Notes under the pieces: generated by a model
The model's database searches: none
Seen by the model: the letters and a program-made list of their open reading frames with translations, nothing else
What the model was told of the DNA's origin: nothing
Origin: CAYMUL01 sp964393605
Lineage (GTDB): Bacteria; Bacteroidota; Ignavibacteria; Ignavibacteriales; Ignavibacteriaceae
Length of the DNA stretch: 64,000 nucleotides
Assembly: GCA_964393605.1 (NCBI GenBank)
Contig: CAYMUL010000001.1
Span: 213,272 to 277,271 of the forward strand
Reading direction: 5' to 3'
Program-made: the position numbers and the translations under genes
Shown here: piece after piece, positions 24,061 to 32,515 of the stretch
Numbering within the stretch: position 1 is the first letter of the stretch
How the letters are laid out: the number at the start of each line of letters is the position of its first letter

Positions 24061-25179
24061 TTATTTCATCAATAACATTTTATTTGTAATGGTTTGATTG
24101 TTGAATCTCAAAGCATAGAAATAAATTCCACTTGTAAGATTCGATGCATCAAACTTTACCGAATGCGCACCTTGCGATTGTACTTCATTAACCAATGATG
24201 TTACTTCGTTTCCGAGCGCATCGTAAATTTTCAAATTGACAAATCCATTTTCCGGAATTGAATACGAAATACTTGTAGAAGGATTGAACGGGTTAGGATA
24301 ATTTTGATTCAACGAAAATGTATTTACAAAATTTACTTCATCGTCAACATCAACGAGTGATTGATATTTTGTAACTGCGGTTGTCATTGCGGTATTCATC
24401 GCCGCTTCATCTGCGCCCATTGCGTACGCATAATAAACAACAACCGAATCACCCGGAGCTATATTTACTGGTGCTTGCGAAGTGATTGAAACGGGTCCTT
24501 CAACTCCGCCCACATAAAGCGGTTGAATGCTTCCTTTGTTTAACCACTGCCAATAGCTTGTATCTGCTGTGTAGCCGGAGTACCACTCGAAAGAATAAAG
24601 CGATTGCAAATTGTGTGAAAGTAATTTCAATCCACTATTAGTTACATTACCGCGATGAAATCTTATTACGCCTGTTGCTTGATTGTAGCTTACGGAATCG
24701 TAACCATAAGCGGCTTCAATGCTCGGAATAATATCCAAACCAATTGTTGCTGTAATCGCCGCGGCTTCGCGATTCTTAATTGTGAATTTTAAAATAGCGT
24801 AAGTTGCATTCTGCCAACTATACACATTTAATTTTTCGAGTACGTTTGGCGGTGCGGCTGAATACGCATTGTTGAATGAACCGTAAATTTCAAAATCACC
24901 GAACGTTGGATTTGAAACAAGTGCCGGTGGGTCTTCCGTATCGGCATCATTCTGATAATCGAAAACAGAATTTGCGCCTGTACCGACAAGTAGAGTAATT
25001 CGCTCCATTTGTTTTGTTCCGACTCCGGTTGAGGAATCTTTGTAAGCGCGGAATCTTCCGTATGCGCTGACGATAATTCCCATCGCGCCGGTTTCTATTG
25101 TCGCTTGCGCGTAGAGAAAATTTGAATCCATAATTAACAGACTCAAAACGAGTAGTGAAGAGAAGAAAAGTTTTTTCAT
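24061..25179 (-). CDS. Secreted T9SS cargo protein, unknown function
   Basis: The 372-residue protein has a signal peptide (ending near FLYAQ) and a canonical T9SS sorting domain in the last 80 residues: FSLNQNYPNPFNPSTSISYS, LKIYDALGNEVTSL, SGIYFYALRFNNQ. The middle part (residues 25-280) is beta-rich and mentions no catalytic motif I recognise; GAMGIIVSAYGRFRAYK near its start resembles other secreted proteins of this group that describe no enzyme. It lies between the YfcC carrier and the RpiR regulator and is followed by a terminator, so it ends the first transcript of the cluster. Confidence 0.82.
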   Translation of the reverse strand: MKKLFFSSLLVLSLLIMDSNFLYAQATIETGAMGIIVSAYGRFRAYKDSSTGVGTKQMERITLLVGTGANSVFDYQNDADTEDPPALVSNPTFGDFEIYGSFNNAYSAAPPNVLEKLNVYSWQNATYAILKFTIKNREAAAITATIGLDIIPSIEAAYGYDSVSYNQATGVIRFHRGNVTNSGLKLLSHNLQSLYSFEWYSGYTADTSYWQWLNKGSIQPLYVGGVEGPVSITSQAPVNIAPGDSVVVYYAYAMGADEAAMNTAMTTAVTKYQSLVDVDDEVNFVNTFSLNQNYPNPFNPSTSISYSIPENGFVNLKIYDALGNEVTSLVNEVQSQGAHSVKFDASNLTSGIYFYALRFNNQTITNKMLLMK

Positions 25180-25208
25180 GTTAACCTCTAATTAATTAGT
25201 GAAAGAAT

Positions 25209-26615
25209 TTATTGCCATCCGATTAAGTTTGGCGGAATTAATAAAATAAACCCAAGTAGAAAAAGTAATAGCATCAAAGGCAAAGACCACTTCGCCCATT
25301 TTTCCCATGAAACTTTAGCCATTGCAAGCGCGCCCATCGTTACTGCCGATGTTGGAATTATAATGTTTGTGTACTCACCGAATTGAAAAGCGAGAATTGC
25401 TGTTTGACGCGACACGCCGGCTAAATCGGATAGCGGAGCCATTATCGGCATTGTTAATGCGGCTTGTCCGCTTCCCGAATGAACAAAGAAATTTATTACC
25501 GCCTGCACCATAAACATTTTTTGAGATGCAAAAATTGGCGAAGATGATTCGATGAATGGCGTTAGCGCGTAAAGCACCGTATCAATAATTTGTCCGTCGC
25601 GAGAGATAACCAGCGTTGCTCTTGCAAGTGCAATTATGAATGCAGTTCCGACTAAATCTTTTGCGCCTTCAATAAAACCTTTTACGATCGCTTCACTTTT
25701 TAATCCGCCGATTATTCCTACCACGATTCCCATTACAAAAAACATTGCGGCAATCTCTTCGATGAACCAATCAAATTTTATAACCCCGAGAACAAGCATG
25801 ATTAGAGATAGCGCAAAAGTAATTAGAACAATCTTGTGCTTTAATGAAAATGGTTTTTCTTGTGTGTAAAGATTTTCAAAATGCTCATTCTTTCTTCGTT
25901 CGTTGTCATCTTCATAAGTCGGGCTTAGCGCGGGATTAGCTTTTATTTTCTTTACATAAAAAAGAAGAAATGCGATTGCAAACGCCGTGGAAATTAACCA
26001 ACAAATTACGCGATATCCGATTCCGGAAAAAAGAGGAACCTCCGCAATGCCTTGTGCAATGCCGACATTAAAAGGATTCAAGAACGCACTTGCAAATCCA
26101 ATGTGTGCACCGACTAACGGAATTGCTACTCCTACTATCGAGTCATAACCAAGTGCCAAACAAATCGGAACGATGATCAACACGAACGGAATTATTTCTT
26201 CGTTCATTCCAAAAGTTGCGCCGCCGAGAGAAAACATAAAGAGCAAAACCGGAATGAACATTGCACGGAGCAGTTTCGAATTTTTATGCGCCTTCGCAAG
26301 TTTGATGATTAGCGAATCGATTGCTTCGGTTTTTGCAAGCACATTGAATGCGCCTCCGACAATTAAAACAAATCCGATTATTAATGCGGCTTCGACAAAT
26401 CCTTTTAACGGTGAAATAAATAATTCGATTATTCCTTGCGGATTGCTATCGATATACTTAAAAGAATTTTGAACGACAACTTCTCTTCCATTAAAAATAG
26501 CTCGCTCATACTTTCCGCCGGGAATAATCCACGTCATCGCCGCAATTATTACGAGCAACGAAAATATCAGAATGTATGTATTCGGAGTTTTTATTTTAAA
26601 GGAAGAAAGCTTCAT
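25209..26615 (-). CDS. YfcC-family carrier (C4-dicarboxylate/amino-acid type)
   Basis: The 468-residue protein has about 12 membrane segments. WIIPGGKYER near residue 30, FSLGGATFGMNEEIIPFVLI, FASAFLNPFNVGIAQGIAE and FFVHSGSGQAALTMPIMAPL are the conserved stretches of YfcC/ArcD-like carriers. Members are linked to uptake or exchange of amino acids, dipeptides or C4 acids across the inner membrane. It overlaps the upstream cyanophycinase-like gene by 4 nt, which suggests that it moves the product of that enzyme or of the M20 peptidase. The exact substrate is not determined. Confidence 0.88.
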   Translation of the reverse strand: MKLSSFKIKTPNTYILIFSLLVIIAAMTWIIPGGKYERAIFNGREVVVQNSFKYIDSNPQGIIELFISPLKGFVEAALIIGFVLIVGGAFNVLAKTEAIDSLIIKLAKAHKNSKLLRAMFIPVLLFMFSLGGATFGMNEEIIPFVLIIVPICLALGYDSIVGVAIPLVGAHIGFASAFLNPFNVGIAQGIAEVPLFSGIGYRVICWLISTAFAIAFLLFYVKKIKANPALSPTYEDDNERRKNEHFENLYTQEKPFSLKHKIVLITFALSLIMLVLGVIKFDWFIEEIAAMFFVMGIVVGIIGGLKSEAIVKGFIEGAKDLVGTAFIIALARATLVISRDGQIIDTVLYALTPFIESSSPIFASQKMFMVQAVINFFVHSGSGQAALTMPIMAPLSDLAGVSRQTAILAFQFGEYTNIIIPTSAVTMGALAMAKVSWEKWAKWSLPLMLLLFLLGFILLIPPNLIGWQ

Positions 26616-27466
26616 TCAATTACCTTTTTTGATTTAAGATCAAAGCGTGAGCCATCATTCAAAATGTGCATTTTAAAATCTTTTGCGGCAGGAATTTTTC
26701 CTTCCCCTTCAGGTAAATATGCTGCACCGGTTGGATCAACTATTAAAACTTGTGTATCACCGCGAACAGTAAATGTATCATCGGGATGAACAATGATGGC
26801 GGTGCTTTCATCAATCCCAATGCCAAGCAAATTCGGATATTCAAACATTAACGAGAGGAGGCGATTGATTCTCTTCCGCACGATGAAATGTTGATCGATG
26901 ATTGCGGTTTTCAAAAATCCAAAACCTTCCTTCACTTCAACATTTCCTTTTTGGATAGTGTAGAAGTATGATGTTGAATCTTTGTTTATCAACTCATTGC
27001 CGGTAATCATCACTTCGCTCATCACAGCGGCGCCGGCACTTGAACCGCCAACTAATCCGCCGCGATAATAAACATCTTTTATTTTTTGCAGAAGTTTTGT
27101 TCCGAGTAAATCACGTGTAAGATTGCTTTGGTCTCCGCCGATAAAAAACACTGCTTTAGCTTTTTCCATTTTGGCGAGATTTGAATCAGAGTCGGCTGTT
27201 TCGCGATTAAAGTAGAGTACTTCGGTAATCGCGCCGTGCTTTTGGAAATCAAGACTTTGTGCTTCTCCGTTTTCTTTCGGATAACCGCTTGCATTGGGAA
27301 TGATGATGATGTAAGAATTTTTTCCGCCGGCAATCTCGACAAATTCTTTTTTCATGACTTTAGTCATTTCATCAGTCATGGCGCCGCCAATGATATATAG
27401 AGTTCCTTTTTTCGTTTGAGCAACCAATGCTGACGCAACTAATAACAGAAAGAATAATTTTTTCAT
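26612..27466 (-). CDS. Cyanophycinase-like S51 peptidase, exported
   Basis: The 284-residue protein has a short signal peptide (MKKLFFLLLVASALVA) and a complete S51 domain: GTLYIIGGAM at about 21-30, VFFIGGDQSNL at 107, the nucleophile Ser143 in LVGGSSAGAAVMSE, and DQHFIVRKRINRLL. The size is that of true cyanophycinases, which cut multi-L-arginyl-poly-L-aspartate into beta-Asp-Arg dipeptides. It would act in the periplasm. It starts 2 nt after the M20 peptidase stop and overlaps the YfcC carrier, an arrangement that fits hydrolysis followed by uptake and dipeptide cleavage. Confidence 0.88.
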   Translation of the reverse strand: MKKLFFLLLVASALVAQTKKGTLYIIGGAMTDEMTKVMKKEFVEIAGGKNSYIIIIPNASGYPKENGEAQSLDFQKHGAITEVLYFNRETADSDSNLAKMEKAKAVFFIGGDQSNLTRDLLGTKLLQKIKDVYYRGGLVGGSSAGAAVMSEVMITGNELINKDSTSYFYTIQKGNVEVKEGFGFLKTAIIDQHFIVRKRINRLLSLMFEYPNLLGIGIDESTAIIVHPDDTFTVRGDTQVLIVDPTGAAYLPEGEGKIPAAKDFKMHILNDGSRFDLKSKKVIE

Positions 27467-27468
27467 TA

Positions 27469-28563
27469 CTAATCCTTTCTCACAAGATTAAGAGCAATCT
27501 CCGCTGCTCTTTCCAGGTCTTCAATAAAAATAAATTCATCGTTCGCATGCGGATTCTGTGCGCCGATGCCGATGTTCACGGATGTAATTCCTTTGCCGTT
27601 GAGAGAATTCGCATCGCTTCCGCCGTGTGAAATTTTTGAGTTCGGAGTCAATCCGCTTTTCCGAATCGCTTCTGAAATTTCTTTAAATACTTCGTGACCT
27701 TCCGGAACGGTGTAGGGTTTGAAATCCCAATCGTACTTTATTTCGTATGTAGCGTCGAACAATTCACATTCTTCATTCAAAAATTTGATCATGAAGTTGA
27801 AATATTCTTCAGCTTTTTGCAAATCAAACGAGCGAATTTCACCTTCGAAATGTGCGATTTCCGGAACTACGTTAACAGCAGAGCCGCTTTGCAATTTGCC
27901 GATGTTCATCGTTGCCTCTTCGTCAATTCTTCCGAGAGGAAGTTTTGAAATTACATTGACTGCAACTCGTAAAGCGTTGATTCCATCTTCGGGCGCAATT
28001 CCGCTGTGTGCAGCTTTGCCCTTAATCGTAACAACAAAACCAATTGCGCCGCAAGATGAGTTCACAAAATTTCCCGGGCGATTTTGTGAATCGAATACAA
28101 ATCCCTTTTTAATATTGTCGTTGACTTCTAAATATTTTGATCCGAATAAAGTTGTCTCCTCGCAAGTGGTGAATGCAACAGTAAAATCTTTTACGGGAAT
28201 ATTTTCTTTATAAATTTTTTCGAGAGTGTGGAGAATGACAGAAACTCCCGCGCGATTATCTGCGCCGAGTATTGTATTTCCCGAAGAGGTAATTTTTCCG
28301 TTTCTGATCTGTGGAATTAAATCTTTTGTTTCGCGTGCTGTATCCATGTGCGAGAGAAGAAGGAAATCCCCACCGCCACCGACTTTAATTATAATATTGC
28401 CTGTATTGCTGCCGGTAAATTTTTTGGAATCATCTTCAACTATCTCGTATTTATAGTTGTGTAAAAATGATTTAACAAAATCCGCTACTGCCTTCTCATT
28501 CTGCGAGAGAGCATTGATTTTAACGGCTTCTAAAAAGATTTGGACGACTCTTGAATTACTCAT
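27469..28563 (-). CDS. M20-family metallopeptidase (peptidase T-like)
   Basis: The 364-residue protein has the dizinc ligands of M20 enzymes: LLSHMDT (His72), GADNRAG (Asp102), TCEETTLFG (Glu135/136), FDSQNRPG (Asp158) and a late His in the GAQNPHANDEFI region. The dimerisation domain starts near GKAAHSGIAPEDGINAL. There is no signal peptide, so it acts in the cytoplasm on di- or tripeptides. It is first in a tightly packed minus-strand operon with the cyanophycinase-like enzyme and YfcC, consistent with a role in finishing imported dipeptides. Confidence 0.9.
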   Translation of the reverse strand: MSNSRVVQIFLEAVKINALSQNEKAVADFVKSFLHNYKYEIVEDDSKKFTGSNTGNIIIKVGGGGDFLLLSHMDTARETKDLIPQIRNGKITSSGNTILGADNRAGVSVILHTLEKIYKENIPVKDFTVAFTTCEETTLFGSKYLEVNDNIKKGFVFDSQNRPGNFVNSSCGAIGFVVTIKGKAAHSGIAPEDGINALRVAVNVISKLPLGRIDEEATMNIGKLQSGSAVNVVPEIAHFEGEIRSFDLQKAEEYFNFMIKFLNEECELFDATYEIKYDWDFKPYTVPEGHEVFKEISEAIRKSGLTPNSKISHGGSDANSLNGKGITSVNIGIGAQNPHANDEFIFIEDLERAAEIALNLVRKD

Positions 28564-28724
28564 AATGAAATATTTATTTCAGATATTATAATAGTTGAAA
28601 TTTTTGTTACAGAAATTAAGAAAATTTTTTTTAATGTCAAGAGGGGATAGAAAAAAAATACCGTTCGATTCCGTGAATAAAAACGCGGAAAAGAACGGTG
28701 GATGGGAAAAATTTTTAGAATTTA

Positions 28725-28965
28725 GCGATCCCGCTGATTCAATTTTGTTGCAAGACTACTTTGTTTTCTTTGCGGTGAGAACCATGTATGATTCCTTAAT
28801 TTCTTTAAGCGCTTGTCAATCTCCGTTCTTGATAGCCATTGACTTTGCGTCATCACACCGAAAATCTTTTGTATGCTCGAAATATTTTCGAGAGGATTTT
28901 CATCAAGCAAAAGTAAGTTTGCATTTTTATCCGGTTCAATTGTTCCGGCAATATCAAGCTCGCCT
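28725..28965 (-). pseudogene. C-terminal fragment of an amidohydrolase
   Basis: On the minus strand the sequence reads ELDIAGTIEPDKNANLLLLD and then ENPLENISSIQKIFGVMTQ, followed by WLSRTEIDKRLK. This is the unmistakable C-terminal signature of imidazolonepropionase-like amidohydrolases. No upstream part of the gene is present. Near the end a shift by one frame gives KEIKESYMVLTAKKTK and a stop, so at least one frameshift has also occurred. It lies just upstream of the M20 peptidase operon and may once have belonged to it. The rest of 28564-29165 holds no gene. Confidence 0.7.
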
Positions 28966-29165
28966 AAACACGAGAGACAGGAATTCTTTATTAATGCTGT
29001 GCTTTTACAAATGTAAAGTTCATTTTGAAGAACATCATTTGCGAAGAAAGCTCATCCCAACGGAAAAATATTTTTTGTGGCTAAAGTTGTATTTAATTTA
29101 GTGTGATGTAATTTATAAAACCAGCAAATCCCGTGTTGAAACAACGTATACCAAATCAGGAACTT

Positions 29166-29936
29166 ATGAAATCACTACATGAATGTATTGCCAGCTCAAT
29201 GGATTGTAAGCATGTAGAAATTTTGCCTTATCTACCCTATATCTTACAAGACTTTGAAGAGATCGGTACTATCTCAGAAACGATTATTCAATTAATAAAA
29301 AAACATAAAGAAGATTATTCTCAACTTAAAGTTCTTGACCTCGGATGTCGGAAGGGCGCAGTTTCAATAAAAATTTCTGTAGAACTAAATTGTAGTTGCT
29401 TGGGAATAGATGGGATGGAAGAGTTTATTGTCGAAGCAAAGAATAAAGCAATTCAAACCAAGATTGATCACCTCTGTAAGTTTGAGGTTAATGATATTCG
29501 TAATAGGATTGCTACACTAGAAAAATTTGATGTAATTATTTTAGGTTCAGTCGGGCCGGTATTCGGAAATTATCATGATACATTATTTCAATTATCAAAA
29601 TGTTTAAAAGAAAATGGGATTCTAATTATTGATGACGGCTATTATGATGAAGCTGCTACAAGCAGTAATTTAATACTCGAGGGAAGAAGTAACATAATAA
29701 ATTATGGCAAAAAACTTGGGATTCTTCTCATAGATGAATTTATGTTATTGGGAAATGAGGAACTGAACAGTAAATATGATAATGAGTATGAAACTATTGT
29801 TATACGATGTAAAGAATTGATTGAAAAATATCCATCAAAAAAGAATTTGTTTATTGATTATTATCAAAAGCAAAAAGAGGAATATGAAAATTTAAAGAAT
29901 AATTTTATTGGCTCAACAATGGTGTTTAAGAAGTAA
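29166..29936 (+). CDS. Class I SAM-dependent methyltransferase
   Basis: The 256-residue protein has motif I LKVLDLGCRKGAVSIKIS, motif II acidic residue in CLGIDGMEEF, and FDVIILGSVGPVFGNYHDTL, then LKENGILIIDDGYYDE, all typical of small-molecule class I methyltransferases. The ATG at 29166 is chosen because AGGA lies a few bases upstream; a GTG at 29133 would add 11 residues. The acceptor is unknown. The gene stands alone on the plus strand between two minus-strand blocks, and its AT-rich codon use differs from its neighbours, which hints at acquisition. Confidence 0.85.
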   Translation: MKSLHECIASSMDCKHVEILPYLPYILQDFEEIGTISETIIQLIKKHKEDYSQLKVLDLGCRKGAVSIKISVELNCSCLGIDGMEEFIVEAKNKAIQTKIDHLCKFEVNDIRNRIATLEKFDVIILGSVGPVFGNYHDTLFQLSKCLKENGILIIDDGYYDEAATSSNLILEGRSNIINYGKKLGILLIDEFMLLGNEELNSKYDNEYETIVIRCKELIEKYPSKKNLFIDYYQKQKEEYENLKNNFIGSTMVFKK

Positions 29937-30592
29937 ATCTCCTTCCCTGAAAATGCGCATCAACTCATTCATACTTGAAATTAATTTTCACTTTGTGGCT
30001 TCAGGTCATCATAACCTGTACAAGCCAGAACCGAAGTTAAATATTTACCAAGTTGTTGTTCCTACTTTGGTGAGGGAAGCATTCCAATACAAAAAAAAAT
30101 ATTTCATCCCCGAACGCTTTCGGGGATTTAGTTTTGTTTGCACATTACTTATTACCAACATTTCATCCTGAAAGCTTTCGGGATGCAAATAATTAAATTA
30201 TTTTTCCCGTTAGGGAAAATATGTTGGTAAGAAAAATCACGAACATAATACTTAATCCCATAGGGATGACATGATTAACTGTTCTTATCTTACTTAATTT
30301 CTTAAGCCAAAACTAAAAGTTGAACATTTTACAAATTGTTTTTTCAGCCATAATTGACAAGGGTACACGGAGACTGATAAAAATATTTTGTATGAACTTG
30401 TTATGATTTTACTTGAAAGATATTGTTTGCAAAAGGAATTTTTATGTCCATCATCTCCATTCAATTTAGATACAACTATTAAAAATCATATCACATCAAG
30501 TACATGATTGATGTTTGTATAATTCACGTTTAATAAACTCATAGTTGAGAGTGAAAAAATCAGTCGACTTTTTAGTCCTCCAAAATCAACAC
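29937..30592. repeat. Non-coding stretch with a cluster of four short hairpin elements
   Basis: Four different hairpins occur within 165 nt: ATCCCCGAA/TTCGGGGAT with loop CGCT (30106-30127), a 22-nt palindrome at 30164-30185 with two G-T wobbles, TTTTCCC/GGGAAAA with loop GTTA (30202-30219), and ATCCC/GGGAT with loop ATA (30255-30267). The text around them (TTAGGGAAAATATGTTGGTA, CCCATAGGGATGAC) is the type of dispersed repeat found in this group. From 30300 to 30592 I see nothing further. Confidence 0.6.
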
Positions 30593-30928
30593 TCATTTTC
30601 CGCTGCGATAAAATTTGATTGAAACTTTCTCGAGCGTTGCCAATCCTTCTTTAATAGCTTCATCAATCAGCGGCATGAATGATTCAATCTTATCAAGCGT
30701 ATCAACTATCTCAACGATAATGGGCAAATCATCTGAAAGGCGGAGAACTTTTGCAGTGTGAATCCTGCTATGCGCACCGAAACCTTCAAGTCCGCGCAGT
30801 ACTGTTGCGCCCGCTAAACCGGCTTCTTTCGCTTTCATAACAATCCATTCGTATAAAGGTTTCCCTTCACGCTTATCGCTTTCGCCGATAAAAATTCTTA
30901 ACAGATGTCCGTCTGCAGGTAAGTTCAT
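30593..30928 (-). CDS. DUF190-family protein (CrcB-associated)
   Basis: This 111-residue protein shows LLRIFIGESDKREGKPLYEW, AGLAGATVLRGLEGFGAHSR and LPIIVEIVDTLDKIESFMPL, the DUF190 signature. DUF190 proteins are small PII-like proteins often encoded next to fluoride channels. The ATG at 30928 follows GAGG by 5 nt and is preferred over a GTG at 30934. It lies just after crcB and probably modulates or accompanies fluoride export; the role is not proven in the family. Confidence 0.88.
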   Translation of the reverse strand: MNLPADGHLLRIFIGESDKREGKPLYEWIVMKAKEAGLAGATVLRGLEGFGAHSRIHTAKVLRLSDDLPIIVEIVDTLDKIESFMPLIDEAIKEGLATLEKVSIKFYRSGK

Positions 30929-30935
30929 ATTCACC

Positions 30936-31313
30936 TCAAATTAATTTTGCTAAAATTATTCCGAGCCACACAGCCGCTAATCCCAACACAACTTGAAAAA
31001 AAATATTTGAAAAAGAATAAAGTGCTTCCCCCGATTGCATCAACTTCATTGTTTCATATCCAAAAGTTGAGAATGTCGTGAATCCACCGAGCAACCCGAT
31101 GAATACAAATATTCTTAATTCGGGGGAGAATAAATTTCTGCTCTCCGTTAACTCGCCGAGAAATCCAATGATCAAACATCCCAATACATTAACTGCTAAA
31201 GTGCCATAAGGGAGTAAACCCAAAAAATATTTATGCACAAATCCGCCGAGTGAATAACGGAGTACCGAGCCGATAAAACCTCCCGCGCCGATCAAAAATA
31301 ATTTTAAAAACAT
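30936..31313 (-). CDS. crcB: Fluoride ion channel CrcB/Fluc
   Basis: The 125-residue protein has four membrane helices and the Fluc motifs GAGGFIGSVLRYSL, GTLAVNVLGCLIIGF and GLLGGFTTFSTFGYE. The protein works as a dual-topology dimer that lets fluoride leave the cell. It starts 2 nt after the stop of an amidohydrolase gene, so it shares that transcript and there is no room for a separate fluoride riboswitch. The coupling of fluoride export to amidohydrolases is unexpected. Confidence 0.93.
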   Translation of the reverse strand: MFLKLFLIGAGGFIGSVLRYSLGGFVHKYFLGLLPYGTLAVNVLGCLIIGFLGELTESRNLFSPELRIFVFIGLLGGFTTFSTFGYETMKLMQSGEALYSFSNIFFQVVLGLAAVWLGIILAKLI

Positions 31314-31315
31314 TA

Positions 31316-32515
31316 TTACTTACAATCTGATTTTACCAAAATTCCGTCAATAAAAACTTCGCAAGCATGAGTAGTGTACTCGAACGGATCGCCGGCGAAG
31401 ATCACAATGTCCGCATCTTTACCGGCTTGAATCGAGCCGATACTTTTTTCTTTGCCAATGATTTTAGCCGCGTCAATTGTAATTGAAGCGAGCGCGTCTT
31501 CAAAAGACAACCCGTTCGCCGCCGCTATTGCCGCTTCAAACAAAACTACCCTTACTTTCGGAACATATCCTTCGTAACCGCTTTGAATTGCGAAGAGAAT
31601 ATTATTTTCTTTTAGAACTTTCGCCGTTGTCCATGAAAGATTTTGAGATTCACCGCCGGTTCTCATCATTGTTGGATGAAGAATTACAGGGACGTTTGCT
31701 TTTTTAATTTCATCAAGCACGAGATAAGCATCGGCGCATCCATCAAGGATAAGATCGAATCCGAATTCATCGCGTAGTCTTATCGCGCTGATAATATCAT
31801 TTGCCTTGTTTGCGGTGAAGAGTGCTTTCAATTCTTTGTTCAATACTTTCGCAAGAGTTTCAAGTTTTAAATCGCGTGAAGGTTTTTTGCTTTCATCTTT
31901 TTCTCTGAGCTTGCTTAAATATTCTTTTGCTTTAAGAAATTCGGAACGAAGCATTGCGATTGACTTTGCTTTCGTTCCCGGTTTTGTAAAATTATAAGAG
32001 ACAGAATTTCCGATTGTGAATGCAACCATCGTTGAAGAATCAATTAACACTTCATCAATTGTTTCTCCGAAAGTTTTTACAATCATCGTTTGCCCGCTTG
32101 CAAGCGCGCCTGGTCCGTGCCCTGTGTGTAAAGTTGTAGTTCCAAAATCTCTCACCCAATCAACGAGTTCATCAATCGGATTGTAAGCATCGAATGCGCG
32201 AAGTTCGGGTTGCATCGGATCGGATTTCTCCAATTGATTTTGATCTTGCGCGTAATTCAGAATGCCCGTCATTCCAACAGTTGAATGAGCATCGATCAAT
32301 CCGGGTGTAACAATTTTTCCCGAATATATTTTGTAATCGGAAGGAATAGAAATATCATTTGCGCTTCCGACTTTTTCAATCTTTCCATTTTTAATTAACA
32401 CAATTCCGTTGATGATTGCATCGCCGTTCATTGTATAAATTTTTTCTCCCTTAATTGCTATTTGCGAAAAGGAGAGTGAAGTTAAAATCAAACTAAAGAA
32501 AAATAATTTTTTCAT
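31316..32515 (-). CDS. Amidohydrolase-family protein lacking metal ligands (pseudoenzyme)
   Basis: The 399-residue exported protein keeps the fold of amidohydrolases (KIVTPGLIDAHSTVG, SIGSIQAGKDADIVIFAGDP) but has lost the ligands. The usual HxH is HST, and the positions that are His in the neighbouring paralogue (HHTHKAED, VLHHVSEG, YHTDDY) read FTANKAND, ILDGCADA and IQSGYEG. It is therefore probably not catalytic. The ATG at 32515 follows GGGAGG and overlaps the stop of the upstream paralogue as TAATG. The signal peptide is MKKLFFFSLILTSLSFSQ. It may pair with the intact enzyme at 32515-33828 as a structural subunit. Confidence 0.85.
   Translation of the reverse strand: MKKLFFFSLILTSLSFSQIAIKGEKIYTMNGDAIINGIVLIKNGKIEKVGSANDISIPSDYKIYSGKIVTPGLIDAHSTVGMTGILNYAQDQNQLEKSDPMQPELRAFDAYNPIDELVDWVRDFGTTTLHTGHGPGALASGQTMIVKTFGETIDEVLIDSSTMVAFTIGNSVSYNFTKPGTKAKSIAMLRSEFLKAKEYLSKLREKDESKKPSRDLKLETLAKVLNKELKALFTANKANDIISAIRLRDEFGFDLILDGCADAYLVLDEIKKANVPVILHPTMMRTGGESQNLSWTTAKVLKENNILFAIQSGYEGYVPKVRVVLFEAAIAAANGLSFEDALASITIDAAKIIGKEKSIGSIQAGKDADIVIFAGDPFEYTTHACEVFIDGILVKSDCK

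Noticed and set aside
28595..29101. 168-codon open frame on the plus strand
   Set aside because: It is antisense to a clear amidohydrolase fragment on the minus strand, has no recognised domain, and its codon use looks like a shadow frame.
30936..31400. Fluoride riboswitch in front of crcB
   Set aside because: Only 2 nt separate crcB from the upstream stop codon and no riboswitch motif was seen inside the end of the preceding gene.
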